In this document: piece by piece, positions 43,655-52,662 of the stretch
Numbering within the stretch: the first letter of the stretch is position 1
Layout of the letters: the number at the start of each line of letters is the position of its first letter
NCBI GenBank assembly: GCA_021825585.1
Contig: JAKAGT010000007.1
Coordinates: forward strand, 112,317 to 176,316
Length of the DNA: 64,000 bases
Origin: Bacteroidota bacterium
Lineage (GTDB): Bacteria; Bacteroidota; Ignavibacteria; Kryptoniales; JAKASW01
Direction of reading: 5' to 3'
Position numbers and translations under genes: made by a program
Notes under the pieces: model-generated
What the model was told of the DNA's origin: nothing
Database searches by the model: none
Seen by the model: the letters and a program-made list of their open reading frames with translations, nothing else

Positions 43655-44655
43655 TACAGTTTCACGGCGCTTTCTCTTTTTGCCGAAAGGTAAGACGCAT
43701 CGACGATCTTCATAACGTTACACATCTGATTGATCGTAGGAACGTCTGTCTTCATCCCCTTCAGAAACCGCACGAAATTGGTCAGTTCAGTCTCGTAACT
43801 CCGCTTGAACACATTTTCAAATTTAGAGTTTTGAACGGGTGTAAGGCTAACCAGTTCATCCTTCACCCTGTGATGAAGAAGCAGTGGGCTGAGCGTCGCG
43901 GTACCATTAGTACCATACACTTCGAATTTGAAACTCTCGTCGGGCTGCTGCAAACCCCAGCTCGAGTCCAGTCTTATCATCGCGCCTGTGCTTGTCCGCA
44001 ATGTGACCAGCGCCGTATCCTCCACTTTCTTGAACCGCCTGCTGAAGAAAGCGGCGTTAACCCCGGATATTTTCGGAAAATCAAGAAGCCAGAGGGAGAG
44101 GTCTATGAGCACGATTCCGAGATCCAGCATGACTCCCCGTCTCGAATCCGTCTTAGAACTGACCCGGACCTTCGTGCTCGGTTCTTTCTTGTGCCATGCA
44201 GCATTTATATAGAACACATCCCCGAGCTGTTTGTCGATCATGTAACTTTTCAGCATCATGAAGTCAGCCCGGAATCTGTTGTTCATCGCAGCGAGCACGA
44301 CCTTATTTTTCTCTGCAGCAGCCTTTGCCAGCGCCTCGCATTCGCCGTTCGAAATAGTCGGCGGTTTCTCGATAAAAACATCCTTTCCGGCATTCAGGGC
44401 ACTTAGCGCAATCGGAAAATGACTCTCACTGGAGGTGCATATGTCGACTGCGTCTATGTCCGGATCTTTGAGAAGTTCTTCCGGGGTCGAATGAAGCTTC
44501 TGTATGCCGTGTTGATTTCCCAGTATCTGCAGCCTCTGGTTGTCGAGTTCAGAAAGCGCCACGACCTTGACACCGCTTATCTTCTTCAAAAGCGGCAGGT
44601 GGATAATCTGGGCTATCGCCCCTCCGCCGATGACTCCTAGCCTGATGTCTTCCAT
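43654..44655 (-). CDS. Gfo/Idh/MocA-family oxidoreductase
   Basis: A 333-residue NAD(P)-dependent dehydrogenase-like protein. The Rossmann N-terminus GVIGGGAIAQIIHLPLLKKI is followed by DIDAVDICTSSESHFPIAL, the conserved FIEKPPTISNGECEALAKAA (the Lys of EKP is catalytic in the family) and a C-terminal beta domain (GVMLDLGIVLIDLSLWLLDF). Family members act on sugars, inositols or related alcohols; the substrate is unknown. It starts 3 bp after dxs. Confidence 0.87.
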   Translation of the reverse strand: MEDIRLGVIGGGAIAQIIHLPLLKKISGVKVVALSELDNQRLQILGNQHGIQKLHSTPEELLKDPDIDAVDICTSSESHFPIALSALNAGKDVFIEKPPTISNGECEALAKAAAEKNKVVLAAMNNRFRADFMMLKSYMIDKQLGDVFYINAAWHKKEPSTKVRVSSKTDSRRGVMLDLGIVLIDLSLWLLDFPKISGVNAAFFSRRFKKVEDTALVTLRTSTGAMIRLDSSWGLQQPDESFKFEVYGTNGTATLSPLLLHHRVKDELVSLTPVQNSKFENVFKRSYETELTNFVRFLKGMKTDVPTINQMCNVMKIVDASYLSAKRESAVKL

Positions 44656-44658
44656 AGT

Positions 44659-46572
44659 CTATTTGTTTACCAATACGGTTTGCCTGGGCGATGATCCTTC
44701 AACGTTAAGAAAGTGGAGCACTTTGTCGGCCAGTCCTTCGGGATGCAATCCGACCAATTCGTAAAGCTGCGACGGCGATCCGTGTTCCACGAAAGAATCC
44801 GGCAAGCCGATCCTCAATACGCGGCGCGGTTTCCCGATCTCCTGCAGCGTTTCAAGAACGGCGCTTCCGAAACCGCCGATGATTGAACTGTCTTCTACCG
44901 TAACTATGTTATCGTATTTTTCCGCAACCTCTTCCATCAATTCTGTATCGATTGGTTTCACGAACCTCATGTTGACGACCCTGGCGTGAATTCCCTCCTT
45001 CTCAAGCTGCTCCGCCGCCTTCAACGAGTTCTGCACCATCATACCGACCGCAAGAATGGCCACGTCGTCACCATCACGCAATACTTCGGCCTTTCCCAGC
45101 GGGATCGTATTCATCTCCTTCACCGGTGCGTCGATGGCGCTCGCGCGCGGATACCTCAAGGCAATCGGTCCCCCTTTGTAATTCACGGCAGTCAACAGCA
45201 TGTCACGCAGCTCATTTTCATCTTTCGGCGCCATGATCACCATGCCCGGCACTAGCCTGAGGTATGTCAGGTCAAACGCCCCGTGGTGAGTCGGGCCGTC
45301 CGCTCCGACGAGACCGCCGCGATCGAGGACAAACACGACATGAAGATGCTGAAGAGCCACATCGTGGATGATCTGGTCGAAGGCTCTCTGGAGGAATGTA
45401 GAGTATATCGCCGCGACCGGTACGTAACCCTGTGTTGCCATCCCCGCACAGAAGGTCACTGCGTGCTGCTCCGCAATACCTACGTCGAAAAACTTTTCCG
45501 GAAACTCCCTCTGGAGGATGTTGAGCCCGGTACCGTCAGGCATTGCAGCCGTTACGCCTACAACTCTGTCGTTCTCTCTTGCGATTTCCACCAGCGCCTC
45601 GCCGAAGACTTTTGTCAGCGAGGGCGGACCATCCTTCTTGAACTGCGTGCCTGTGACCTTGTCGAAAGCAACCACGCCGTGGAGCCGCTGATCGTCCTCT
45701 TCGGCGGGTAGGTATCCCTTCCCCTTTTCGGTGGTTACATGAACCAGCAGCGGACCTTTGAGATCCTTCAGCTCGTTGAAGGTCTTCACCAGCTGTGGCA
45801 GATTATGCCCGTTGAAGGGTCCAAAGTATCTGAACCCCAATGCCTCAAAAAGCATCCCGGGGGTGAAGACCGCTTTCATCCCTGTCTCTATGCGGCCGGC
45901 AACTTTTCTTATGCGGTCGCCGACCATGTCCAGCTTGCCGGTAAGATCCCACACGTCGGACTTCAACCTGTTGTATGCCCCGGTTACCGTGAAACTACTG
46001 AAGTAGTTGGAGACGGCCCAGACATTCGGGGCGATAGACATACGGTTGTCATTCAGGACGACTATGAGGTTCTTCTTCAACATGCCGGCGTTGTTCATTG
46101 CCTCATATGCCATGCCCCCGGTCATCGCGCCATCACCTATCACCGCAACGACTTTGAATTTCTCATTCATAAAATCGCGGGCCGTAGCGATGCCGATAGC
46201 CGCTGAAACCGAAGTACTCGCGTGCCCCGCCCCGAAAACGTCATATGGACTCTCCGAACGCTTCAGGAATCCGCTTATCCCGTGGAACTGTCTTATTGTC
46301 TGGAAGACATCTCGCCTGCCGGTGATGATCTTATGAATGTAACCCTGATGTCCGACATCCCAAACGATCTGGTCAACCGGGGTGTTGAAGACATAGTGCA
46401 ACGCCAGAGTCAACTCGACCGAGCCGAGACTTGCCCCCAGATGTCCCCCGATCTTCGATATGGTGTCTATCAGGAACTCTCTTAGTTCCTGCGCAACAAT
46501 CTTCAGCTCTTTCAGGTCAAGCTTCCTGAGATCCTCCGGAGAATTTATTGAATAAAGGTACTTATATTCCAT
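44659..46572 (-). CDS. dxs: 1-deoxy-D-xylulose-5-phosphate synthase
   Basis: A 637-residue thiamine-diphosphate enzyme making DXP from pyruvate and glyceraldehyde 3-phosphate, the entry to the MEP isoprenoid and thiamine/pyridoxal routes. It has GGHLGASLGSVELTLALHYV, IVWDVGHQGYIHKIITGR, the ThDP loop GDGAMTGGMAYEAMNNAG and DRGGLVGADGPTHHGAFDL. The ATG at 46572 follows GGAGAGAAG; a GTG five codons earlier overlaps the xseB stop (GTGA) but has no such site. The dxs-xse link is widely conserved. Confidence 0.96.
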   Translation of the reverse strand: MEYKYLYSINSPEDLRKLDLKELKIVAQELREFLIDTISKIGGHLGASLGSVELTLALHYVFNTPVDQIVWDVGHQGYIHKIITGRRDVFQTIRQFHGISGFLKRSESPYDVFGAGHASTSVSAAIGIATARDFMNEKFKVVAVIGDGAMTGGMAYEAMNNAGMLKKNLIVVLNDNRMSIAPNVWAVSNYFSSFTVTGAYNRLKSDVWDLTGKLDMVGDRIRKVAGRIETGMKAVFTPGMLFEALGFRYFGPFNGHNLPQLVKTFNELKDLKGPLLVHVTTEKGKGYLPAEEDDQRLHGVVAFDKVTGTQFKKDGPPSLTKVFGEALVEIARENDRVVGVTAAMPDGTGLNILQREFPEKFFDVGIAEQHAVTFCAGMATQGYVPVAAIYSTFLQRAFDQIIHDVALQHLHVVFVLDRGGLVGADGPTHHGAFDLTYLRLVPGMVIMAPKDENELRDMLLTAVNYKGGPIALRYPRASAIDAPVKEMNTIPLGKAEVLRDGDDVAILAVGMMVQNSLKAAEQLEKEGIHARVVNMRFVKPIDTELMEEVAEKYDNIVTVEDSSIIGGFGSAVLETLQEIGKPRRVLRIGLPDSFVEHGSPSQLYELVGLHPEGLADKVLHFLNVEGSSPRQTVLVNK

Positions 46573-46583
46573 CTTCTCTCCGT

Positions 46584-46826
46584 TCACAGTTCAAGATCGT
46601 TCTCTTCAATGGCGCCTCCCGCAGCTCTTTGGATTTTCTTCAGTTTCAATTTAGCCTCGTTCAACTGCATCATGCAAGACTTGGCAAGCGTCATCCCTTC
46701 TTCATAGAGCTTGATCGATTCGTCTAAAGGCGTATTCCCTGCCTCGAGAGTGTCTACGATTTCTTCCAGCCTCTTCAGAGACTCCTCGAAACCGAGATTT
46801 TCTTTCGTCTTACTGCTTTTGCTCAT
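46584..46826 (-). CDS. xseB: Exodeoxyribonuclease VII small subunit
   Basis: An 80-residue helical protein with the XseB core FEESLKRLEEIVDTLEAGN, PLDESIKLYEEGMTLAKSC and LNEAKLKLKKIQ. Several copies wrap the large XseA subunit in the ssDNA exonuclease. The ATG at 46826 lies inside the 3' end of xseA (17 bp) and has GGGAAAC before it. Longer readings upstream lie within xseA in another frame. Confidence 0.93.
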   Translation of the reverse strand: MSKSSKTKENLGFEESLKRLEEIVDTLEAGNTPLDESIKLYEEGMTLAKSCMMQLNEAKLKLKKIQRAAGGAIEENDLEL

Positions 46827-48063
46827 GTTTCCCGGTAATTTGTGTATCCAATATTCCATCGTGCAAATGTATCGATGCTCTCTGACCAACTTCGACTTTC
46901 CTCGCGGAAGTGACGACCTTGCCCGCGGACTCAACGAAAGCGTATCCGCGCCGGAGTATCCCGCTGGGACTCAGTGCATTCAAGTGAGAATAGATGGATT
47001 TCATCTTCTGATCCTGACTCTCAATGTAATGTTCCGCTGAGGTCTGGATTCTCCTGAACAGGTCGTCGACAAACTGTAGCCGCTGTTCGACCAGTGAGAT
47101 CGGCTGGCGCAGCGCGTAGTGGTGCTTGAGTTTGTCCAGTTGCAGCGCAAGCTGGTCGGTAGTCCGCCCGACTGAGGTCGACATTTTTCCGACCAGGGTC
47201 CGCAGTCCGTCTAAAACTTCGGTACGGTCAGGAACCACGAGTTCTGCTGCGGCGCTCGGCGTAGCCGCGCGCACATCTGCGACAAAATCTGCAATCGTAA
47301 AATCAACCTGGTGACCGACCGCGCTGATTACGGGTATTTCGCTGTTGAATATTGATCGTGCCACGATCTCCTCGTTAAATGCCCAGAGGTCCTCCAGGCT
47401 TCCGCCTCCCCTTCCGACAATAAGCACGTCTACGTTCGGTCTGCTGTTGAAGTCATCTATGGCGCACGCTATCTCCTCGGCTGCGCCTTCGCCCTGCACT
47501 TTGACGGGATAGATGACAACTTCGACAGCCGGGAAACGCCTTTCGATTATGCTCGCTATATCGCGAACCGCGGCTCCCTCCAGTGACGTAACAACTCCGA
47601 TGCGTTTCGGGAAAAGCGGGATATGCTTCTTGTGTTCGTCGGAGAAAAGTCCCTCTTCCTCCAGCTTTCTCTTGAGCTGCTCGAAGGCGAGCTGCAACGC
47701 GCCCTGTCCGGCGGGCGTAATGTTCACCGCGTATAATTGGAAATCTCCCCTCGACTCATAAAGCGATACTCTTCCCCTCACGAGGACTTTCATGCCGTCG
47801 CTGATGCTGAACTTCAGGCGTACTGCATCCGAGCGCCACATGACGACGCGGACCTGGGCTTCGTCGTCTTTGAGAGTAAAATACAGGTGTCCGGAAGGCA
47901 TGTGTCTCTTGAAGTTCGAGATTTCACCCTCGACAATCACAGACGGGAACCTCTGTTCGAGAATCTCCTTCGCCATTCTCGTGAGATCCTTTACCGTCAG
48001 GATCTTATCTTCGAACGGAACAGTCGCCTGTCGATCAAAGAGACTCAAGTTTTCGTCCTGCAC
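46810..48063 (-). CDS. xseA: Exodeoxyribonuclease VII large subunit
   Basis: A 417-residue subunit. The N-terminal OB fold (FPSVIVEGEISNFKRHMPSG, HLYFTLKDDEAQVRVVMWRS) is followed by the catalytic domain (KRIGVVTSLEGAAVRDIASI, DVLIVGRGGGSLEDLWAFNE, ISAVGHQVDFTIADFVADVR), and then a coiled region and a tail (LSPSGILRRGYAFVES). With XseB it degrades single-stranded DNA in both directions in repair. It heads the xseA-xseB-dxs operon. Confidence 0.96.
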   Translation of the reverse strand: MQDENLSLFDRQATVPFEDKILTVKDLTRMAKEILEQRFPSVIVEGEISNFKRHMPSGHLYFTLKDDEAQVRVVMWRSDAVRLKFSISDGMKVLVRGRVSLYESRGDFQLYAVNITPAGQGALQLAFEQLKRKLEEEGLFSDEHKKHIPLFPKRIGVVTSLEGAAVRDIASIIERRFPAVEVVIYPVKVQGEGAAEEIACAIDDFNSRPNVDVLIVGRGGGSLEDLWAFNEEIVARSIFNSEIPVISAVGHQVDFTIADFVADVRAATPSAAAELVVPDRTEVLDGLRTLVGKMSTSVGRTTDQLALQLDKLKHHYALRQPISLVEQRLQFVDDLFRRIQTSAEHYIESQDQKMKSIYSHLNALSPSGILRRGYAFVESAGKVVTSARKVEVGQRASIHLHDGILDTQITGKHEQKQ

Positions 48064-48230
48064 CTAAAAGCTCCTCATAAATGACATTACGTGCCGCGCG
48101 TGCCTGAGATGGAAGGACGTGGGCGAAACCTGTGAAAATAACGGGGCCTCCTCCGCTTTCGGTAAGTATAAACATTCAAGACCTCAAGTGAAAGGCATGC
48201 ATGTGTCATGCCGCGAATCCTCAACGCAAA

Positions 48231-48259
48231 TTGAATTTGAAGTCGTGGTAACATTATAT
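48231..48259 (+). promoter_or_regulatory. Predicted promoter of the second GT9 gene, leaderless arrangement
   Basis: TTGAAT at 48231-48236, a 17-bp spacer and TTATAT at 48254-48259. The ATG is at 48268, so transcription should start within one or two bases of it. No Shine-Dalgarno sequence is visible, as at the first GT9 gene. Confidence 0.5.
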
Positions 48260-48267
48260 TGCTTCGA

Positions 48268-49248
48268 ATGTTGGACAGACCTAAGAGAATCATTGTTGCG
48301 CGCACCGACAGGATCGGAGACGTCGTTCTCTCGTTGCCGGTTTTCGCCAGCCTCAAGAAGTGCTTCCCGGACTCGGAGCTCACAGCGCTTGTCAGCAGTT
48401 ACGCGTCTGCCGTGGTCTCGTCATCCAGCTCTGTGGATCGTACCATCGCCATTAGTCCGGGCGAATCGATCAGGTCAATCAGCCGAAGGATGAGACAAGC
48501 GAACGCTGATTCCATCGTCATGCTTTTTCCAAGATTCAGGTTGTCCCTGGCCTCCGTGCTCGCAGGAATCCCGACACGGGTCGGCACCGCATATCGCTGG
48601 TATTCTTTCCTGTTCAACCTGAAAGTCCATGAGCATCGTAAAGACTCAACCAAGAGCGAGGCTGAATATAATCTGGCCCTCGCACGCGCGCTGGGATGCA
48701 ATGAGATTGTCTTGGACACCCACCTCGACATCGATTCCGGGTCGCTTCTGCGCGTGAAAGAATTCCTGGACAAGAATAAAGTCGGAAGATTCGTTGTTGT
48801 CCACCCGGGCAGCGGAGGGTCCGCCCACGAATGGGGAGCAGAACATTATCGGTCACTGACGCGCGCGATAACCGGCGAGCTCGGGCTGACGGCATTGATT
48901 ACAGGGACATCTTCCGAGGAGGAACTCTGCACAAAAATGTCCGACGGGATATCGCGGACTCTAAACACAGCCGGTAAGTTTTCGCTCCTCGAGTTTATCG
49001 CGCTGCTTTCCGAAGCGGAAACGTTCGTTTCAAACTCGACGGGTCCGCTGCATCTTGCGGCGTCGGTCGGCATACCTGTGATCGGCATTTACCCGAATAC
49101 CGCCCCTATGACCCCGGTCAGGTGGGCGCCGTTGACCGACAGAAAAGTAATTCTTACTCCCGAAGATGGTTCGGACGATTTATCCTCAATAAGTGTGAAC
49201 GAGGTCATGCAGTCAATAACCCGCCTTATCTCGGTGAAGGCGCAGTGA
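48268..49248 (+). CDS. Glycosyltransferase family 9 (heptosyltransferase-like)
   Basis: A 326-residue GT9 enzyme. It starts LDRPKRIIVARTDRIGDVVL, the acceptor half ends near SFLFNLKVHEHRKD, and the donor half has FVVVHPGSGGSAHEWGAEHY, ETFVSNSTGPLHLAASVGIP and VIGIYPNTAPMTPVRWAPLT. Expected to add a heptose-type sugar to LPS in the cytoplasmic face of the membrane. It is more like RfaF-type enzymes than the other GT9 gene here. The ATG at 48268 is preferred over a TTG nine bases earlier. Its TGA overlaps the next gene's GTG (GTGA). Confidence 0.9.
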   Translation: MLDRPKRIIVARTDRIGDVVLSLPVFASLKKCFPDSELTALVSSYASAVVSSSSSVDRTIAISPGESIRSISRRMRQANADSIVMLFPRFRLSLASVLAGIPTRVGTAYRWYSFLFNLKVHEHRKDSTKSEAEYNLALARALGCNEIVLDTHLDIDSGSLLRVKEFLDKNKVGRFVVVHPGSGGSAHEWGAEHYRSLTRAITGELGLTALITGTSSEEELCTKMSDGISRTLNTAGKFSLLEFIALLSEAETFVSNSTGPLHLAASVGIPVIGIYPNTAPMTPVRWAPLTDRKVILTPEDGSDDLSSISVNEVMQSITRLISVKAQ

Positions 49249-50138
49249 AAAACAGCTTCTATGCAATCGCGCCGGTAGTCGCCTTCTTCTTAATGGGCAC
49301 ATGGTTCGGTTCGTTTTCGCGGGAACTCCGAACGCACAACGCATCAGCCGTCCACCACACAACTCTGAAGGATACGATTTCACAGTCACGACGTGAGTAT
49401 AAAGGCTCTGAACTGGACAGCGGACTGTTCCGTGTCATTCACAACGAAGCGTTCACCGTCGGAGAGAAGCTGAACTATGATATTGAGTACGGTCCGATAG
49501 TCGCCGGCGCTGCTACTATTTCCATTCCATCTTACGTCGAGTACGCGGGGAGGAAATGCTATAAGGTGGAATTCTCGATGCGGTCCGCGAAATTTTTTGA
49601 TCTCTTCTTCAAGGTACGCGATTCGTATATGTCCTACATCGACGTTCAGGGTCTCTTCCCCTGGAAATTCGAACAACATGTAAGAGAGGGAGGATATAAG
49701 AAAGACTTCACGGCGTGGTTCAACCAGACCGATCATACAGCTGAGACCAGTTCTGGCGGACCATATAAAATAAAACCCTACACGCAGGACGCCGTAAGCA
49801 CCTTCTTCTATGCGAGGACATTGAACTACGACACACTCAACGTCGGGCAGGAAATCCATTTTTCAAATTTCTATGACAATAAAGTCTACCCGCTCGATGT
49901 AAAATACCTCGGGCATCAGGATATTAAGACGAAGGCCGGTCGATTTCATTGCCAGATCATAGAACCGATTATCGTCAAAGGGGGACTATTCAAGAATACG
50001 GGTCGAATTGTAATTTGGATAAGCGATGACTCGCTGAGATTGCCCGTCAAGGTTCAGAGCAAAGTCCTGATCGGATCTGTAGTTGCTGAACTCGCGAGCT
50101 ACAGTGGTCTCGCAGGTAAACTGACCTCAAAATTCTAG
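49245..50138 (+). CDS. DUF3108 exported protein
   Basis: A 297-residue protein. The N-terminus (KNSFYAIAPVVAFFLMGTWF) is a signal or anchor helix. The body (GEKLNYDIEYGPIVAGAATI, SAKFFDLFFKVRDSYMSYID, WKFEQHVREGGYKKDFTAWF, LDVKYLGHQDIKTKAGRFHC) matches DUF3108, a beta-rich periplasmic family of unknown function seen next to envelope genes. The start is GTG 49245 in a GTGA overlap with the GT9 stop. It could help envelope polymer assembly, but that is inference. Confidence 0.85.
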   Translation: MKNSFYAIAPVVAFFLMGTWFGSFSRELRTHNASAVHHTTLKDTISQSRREYKGSELDSGLFRVIHNEAFTVGEKLNYDIEYGPIVAGAATISIPSYVEYAGRKCYKVEFSMRSAKFFDLFFKVRDSYMSYIDVQGLFPWKFEQHVREGGYKKDFTAWFNQTDHTAETSSGGPYKIKPYTQDAVSTFFYARTLNYDTLNVGQEIHFSNFYDNKVYPLDVKYLGHQDIKTKAGRFHCQIIEPIIVKGGLFKNTGRIVIWISDDSLRLPVKVQSKVLIGSVVAELASYSGLAGKLTSKF

Positions 50139-50146
50139 GAGTTAAC

Positions 50147-51052
50147 TTGCCGGAAGAAGAATCGATTCAGGAACCCGTCGGAAATGGCCCAAGGTATAAT
50201 CCAATAGGATTTGCACTCTTCTCCCTTGTGGTTGTGTTCTTTCTTTACCAACTGATCGGAGGCGGATTGACCATCTATTTTTTCGGGAATGCACCGACGG
50301 CCGACCAGGCGCTCATCTTCAGACTCGCAACCATGGCCGCAGAGTTTCTCTTTATTCTCGTCCCGACTTACTTCCTGACAAGGATTCAAATTGGCAGTTG
50401 GAGAGAGTTCCTTCGCATCAGGAAGACAGATTGGCAGTACGTAATTCTCGCAGTTGTTGGAGTAATAACCCTCGAACAGCTCCTCGAAGTCTACCTCTAT
50501 TTCCAGGGGTTAATCCCGGTTCCAGCCCCCCTCGATAAATTCATTAACCAGTTTCAACAAGCCGTTGAGCATACTTACAAAGTTCTCATAGCGGCCCACA
50601 CTCCAGGCGAGTTTTTGTTCGTTCTTCTCGTTGTCGGGTTAACGCCCGCCATTTGCGAAGAGTTGCTCTTTCGGGGCCTCGTTCAGAGCAACTTTGAGAT
50701 GCCGATGTCAAGGACCAAAGCTATCATATGGACCGGCATAATATTCGGAGCCTATCACCTCGATCCCTTTACGTTTGTGGCGCTGTGCGTGCTGGGCATC
50801 TACTTCGGATATCTTGTTTCGACTACGGGAAGCATACTCGTGCCGATGGCGGCGCATTTCACCAACAACTTCATCTCCGCATTTGTCTACTATGAATCCG
50901 GAAGAGACAGTCTCATCGCACCTTCCGGGAACCAAAGAGTCGACCCGTGGTACCTTATTGTATGGTCGGTCATTTTAGCCGCCGCATTCGTCGGCACACT
51001 CTACCTTACAAGAAAGCATCATAAAGAAACTCAGGAGGCACTTGAGCAGTGA
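50147..51052 (+). CDS. CPBP-family intramembrane metalloprotease
   Basis: A 301-residue membrane protein with about eight helices. The CPBP/ABI active-site motifs are EELLFRGLVQ (E-E-x3-R, about residue 172), the second-helix FGAYHLDPF with its His, and HFTNNFISA. These proteins (Rce1/CAAX-like) cut within the membrane or act as immunity or maturation factors. The substrate is unknown. The start is TTG at 50147 with AGGAG six bases before. The stop overlaps the next gene's GTG. Confidence 0.88.
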   Translation: MPEEESIQEPVGNGPRYNPIGFALFSLVVVFFLYQLIGGGLTIYFFGNAPTADQALIFRLATMAAEFLFILVPTYFLTRIQIGSWREFLRIRKTDWQYVILAVVGVITLEQLLEVYLYFQGLIPVPAPLDKFINQFQQAVEHTYKVLIAAHTPGEFLFVLLVVGLTPAICEELLFRGLVQSNFEMPMSRTKAIIWTGIIFGAYHLDPFTFVALCVLGIYFGYLVSTTGSILVPMAAHFTNNFISAFVYYESGRDSLIAPSGNQRVDPWYLIVWSVILAAAFVGTLYLTRKHHKETQEALEQ

Positions 51053-51603
51053 TTTGTTCAAATTGTGGATTTGTCAGCGCGAACGACTTCTCGCGCTGCC
51101 CTCAGTGCGGAACTGAACCCGGTTCGCCGTGGCACTGCCGCAACTGCGGCGAGCAAATCGACGCTGAGTCGTATCTTTACTGCGCGAATTGCGGTGCAAT
51201 AAACGAAGAAAAGGCGGTGAATGAGGGGATTGTCTGCGACAACCATGTTGACAACCGCGCAATAGGATTTTGTGTCGTATGCGGAAAAGCCGTCTGCGCC
51301 GAGTGCGCGGAGAATTTCGGCAGTAAGATTCTCTGCGACGACCCCGAGCACAGGCAATACCTGCAGAAGTGGAAGGTTATCCGGACCTTCGACTTCGAAT
51401 ATGAAGCCGCCATTCTGTATGCCAACCTGGAACAGCAAGGCATCGAGACCCAGGTGTTCACAAAGATGAACCCTGATTCGGCGGAAGCACCTGTGCGCCC
51501 GACAATCGTGGAGATACTGGTCCGGGACAATAAACTCGGAGATGCAAAGGACATTTTGAGAACGCTCGGTCTATGGGAAGAAGACGAGGAGGAAGAATTC
51601 TAA
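51049..51603 (+). CDS. Zinc-ribbon protein with C-terminal DUF2007-like domain
   Basis: A 184-residue soluble protein. The first 50 residues hold two zinc ribbons (CSNCGFVSANDFSRCPQCG, then CRNCGEQIDAESYLYCANCG), and residues 63-100 hold a B-box-like cysteine/histidine finger (CDNHVDNRAIGFCVVCGKAV, then CAECAENFGS). The C-terminal 70 residues (EYEAAILYANLEQQGIETQV, VEILVRDNKLGDAKDILRTL) resemble DUF2007, a putative prokaryotic signal-transducing domain. The tail is acidic. The GTG start overlaps the protease stop. The role is unknown. Confidence 0.8.
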   Translation: MICSNCGFVSANDFSRCPQCGTEPGSPWHCRNCGEQIDAESYLYCANCGAINEEKAVNEGIVCDNHVDNRAIGFCVVCGKAVCAECAENFGSKILCDDPEHRQYLQKWKVIRTFDFEYEAAILYANLEQQGIETQVFTKMNPDSAEAPVRPTIVEILVRDNKLGDAKDILRTLGLWEEDEEEEF

Positions 51604-52439
51604 TGTCAAATCTGGCCGCACGGGTCCTTGTCGCCGTAATAGCGATACCGCTCATCGTCGCAGCATGTTACTTCGGCGGACCTTACTTCTTCCTCCTTAC
51701 AACCGCGATCGTTATCCTCGCGGCCAACGAGTTCTACTCTCTGGCAAAGGCCAAGAAAATTGAATCTTCCGCCGCCGTCGGCGTGGTCTCGGCAGGCTTG
51801 CTCAATGCCATCGCGTATTCGTCAGGGCTCGGTGCCGCGTTCGATCTCCTCATCCTGATAATTGCGTTCGTCCTGTTGTGGGAGCTGGCGCGGCGGAGAA
51901 CGGAGAAAGTAACCGGCACTTTCGAGAACGCGGGCGCCACCCTCACCGGGATAGTCTACGTCGGACTCTTTGGCTCGATGCTGACCGTGATAAGAGAAAG
52001 AATCGGACTTGAGAGTGTGTTGCGGAGCGACAGGGAAGCCGGAATGTTCATTATTGCGATCCTTGCCTCGATATGGATCTGTGATTCCGCAGCTTACTTC
52101 GTCGGCAAGGCAACAGGCAAACATAAGATGAGCAGGATTGTAAGTCCCAACAAAACGTGGGAAGGCGGAATCGCGGGTTTCATTTTCGCCGTTGCCGCAG
52201 CTGTCGGCGCGAAATACTTAGCCATGCCGGACCTCAGCCTGAAAATTGCAGCTGCCACGGGAGTCATCGTCGGTTTATTCGGGCAGGCAGGCGACTTCGT
52301 CGAGTCAATGTTCAAACGTGACGCAGGCGTGAAAGACTCGTCCAACCTGATTCCGGGTCACGGAGGTATCTTCGACAGATTCGACAGCCTGCTTTTCTCC
52401 GCCCCGTTGATCTACCTGATGCTGAAATATCTCGGGTAG
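51603..52439 (+). CDS. cdsA: Phosphatidate cytidylyltransferase
   Basis: A 278-residue membrane enzyme making CDP-diacylglycerol from phosphatidic acid and CTP. The CdsA signature is complete near the C-terminus: SMFKRDAGVKDSSNLIPGHG, then GIFDRFDSLLFSAP. Helices fill the rest, and NKTWEGGIAGFIFA is typical. The ATG shares the last A of the upstream TAA (TAATG). With plsY and gpsA within 7 kb, most of early phospholipid synthesis is encoded here. Confidence 0.95.
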   Translation: MSNLAARVLVAVIAIPLIVAACYFGGPYFFLLTTAIVILAANEFYSLAKAKKIESSAAVGVVSAGLLNAIAYSSGLGAAFDLLILIIAFVLLWELARRRTEKVTGTFENAGATLTGIVYVGLFGSMLTVIRERIGLESVLRSDREAGMFIIAILASIWICDSAAYFVGKATGKHKMSRIVSPNKTWEGGIAGFIFAVAAAVGAKYLAMPDLSLKIAAATGVIVGLFGQAGDFVESMFKRDAGVKDSSNLIPGHGGIFDRFDSLLFSAPLIYLMLKYLG

Positions 52440-52460
52440 ATGCACCTGCATAAAGAGCGA

Positions 52461-52485
52461 GGAAGTCCCTTTCAAGGAGACTTCC
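52461..52485 (+). terminator. Strong hairpin between convergent cdsA and priA
   Basis: GGAAGTC at 52461-52467 pairs with GACTTCC at 52479-52485, with an inner CCTT/AAGG and a 2-nt loop. It lies 22 bp past the cdsA stop. No T-run follows on either strand, so a bidirectional or factor-dependent role is a guess. Confidence 0.45.
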
Positions 52486-52662
52486 GGGATAGCCTCTCGC
52501 ACTCAGAAGAAATCCATGTGCGGCTTGATGATGCAACAGTATGAACAGGGGTTTATGCACCTCTTCGCAGGTGCCTCCGCGCCGTCAGCCATGATCGTTC
52601 CGGTGTGAGCATCGCTTCAAGGTCAACCGAAATCCAGGATGAATCCCTTCGAGAGTCTTTAG

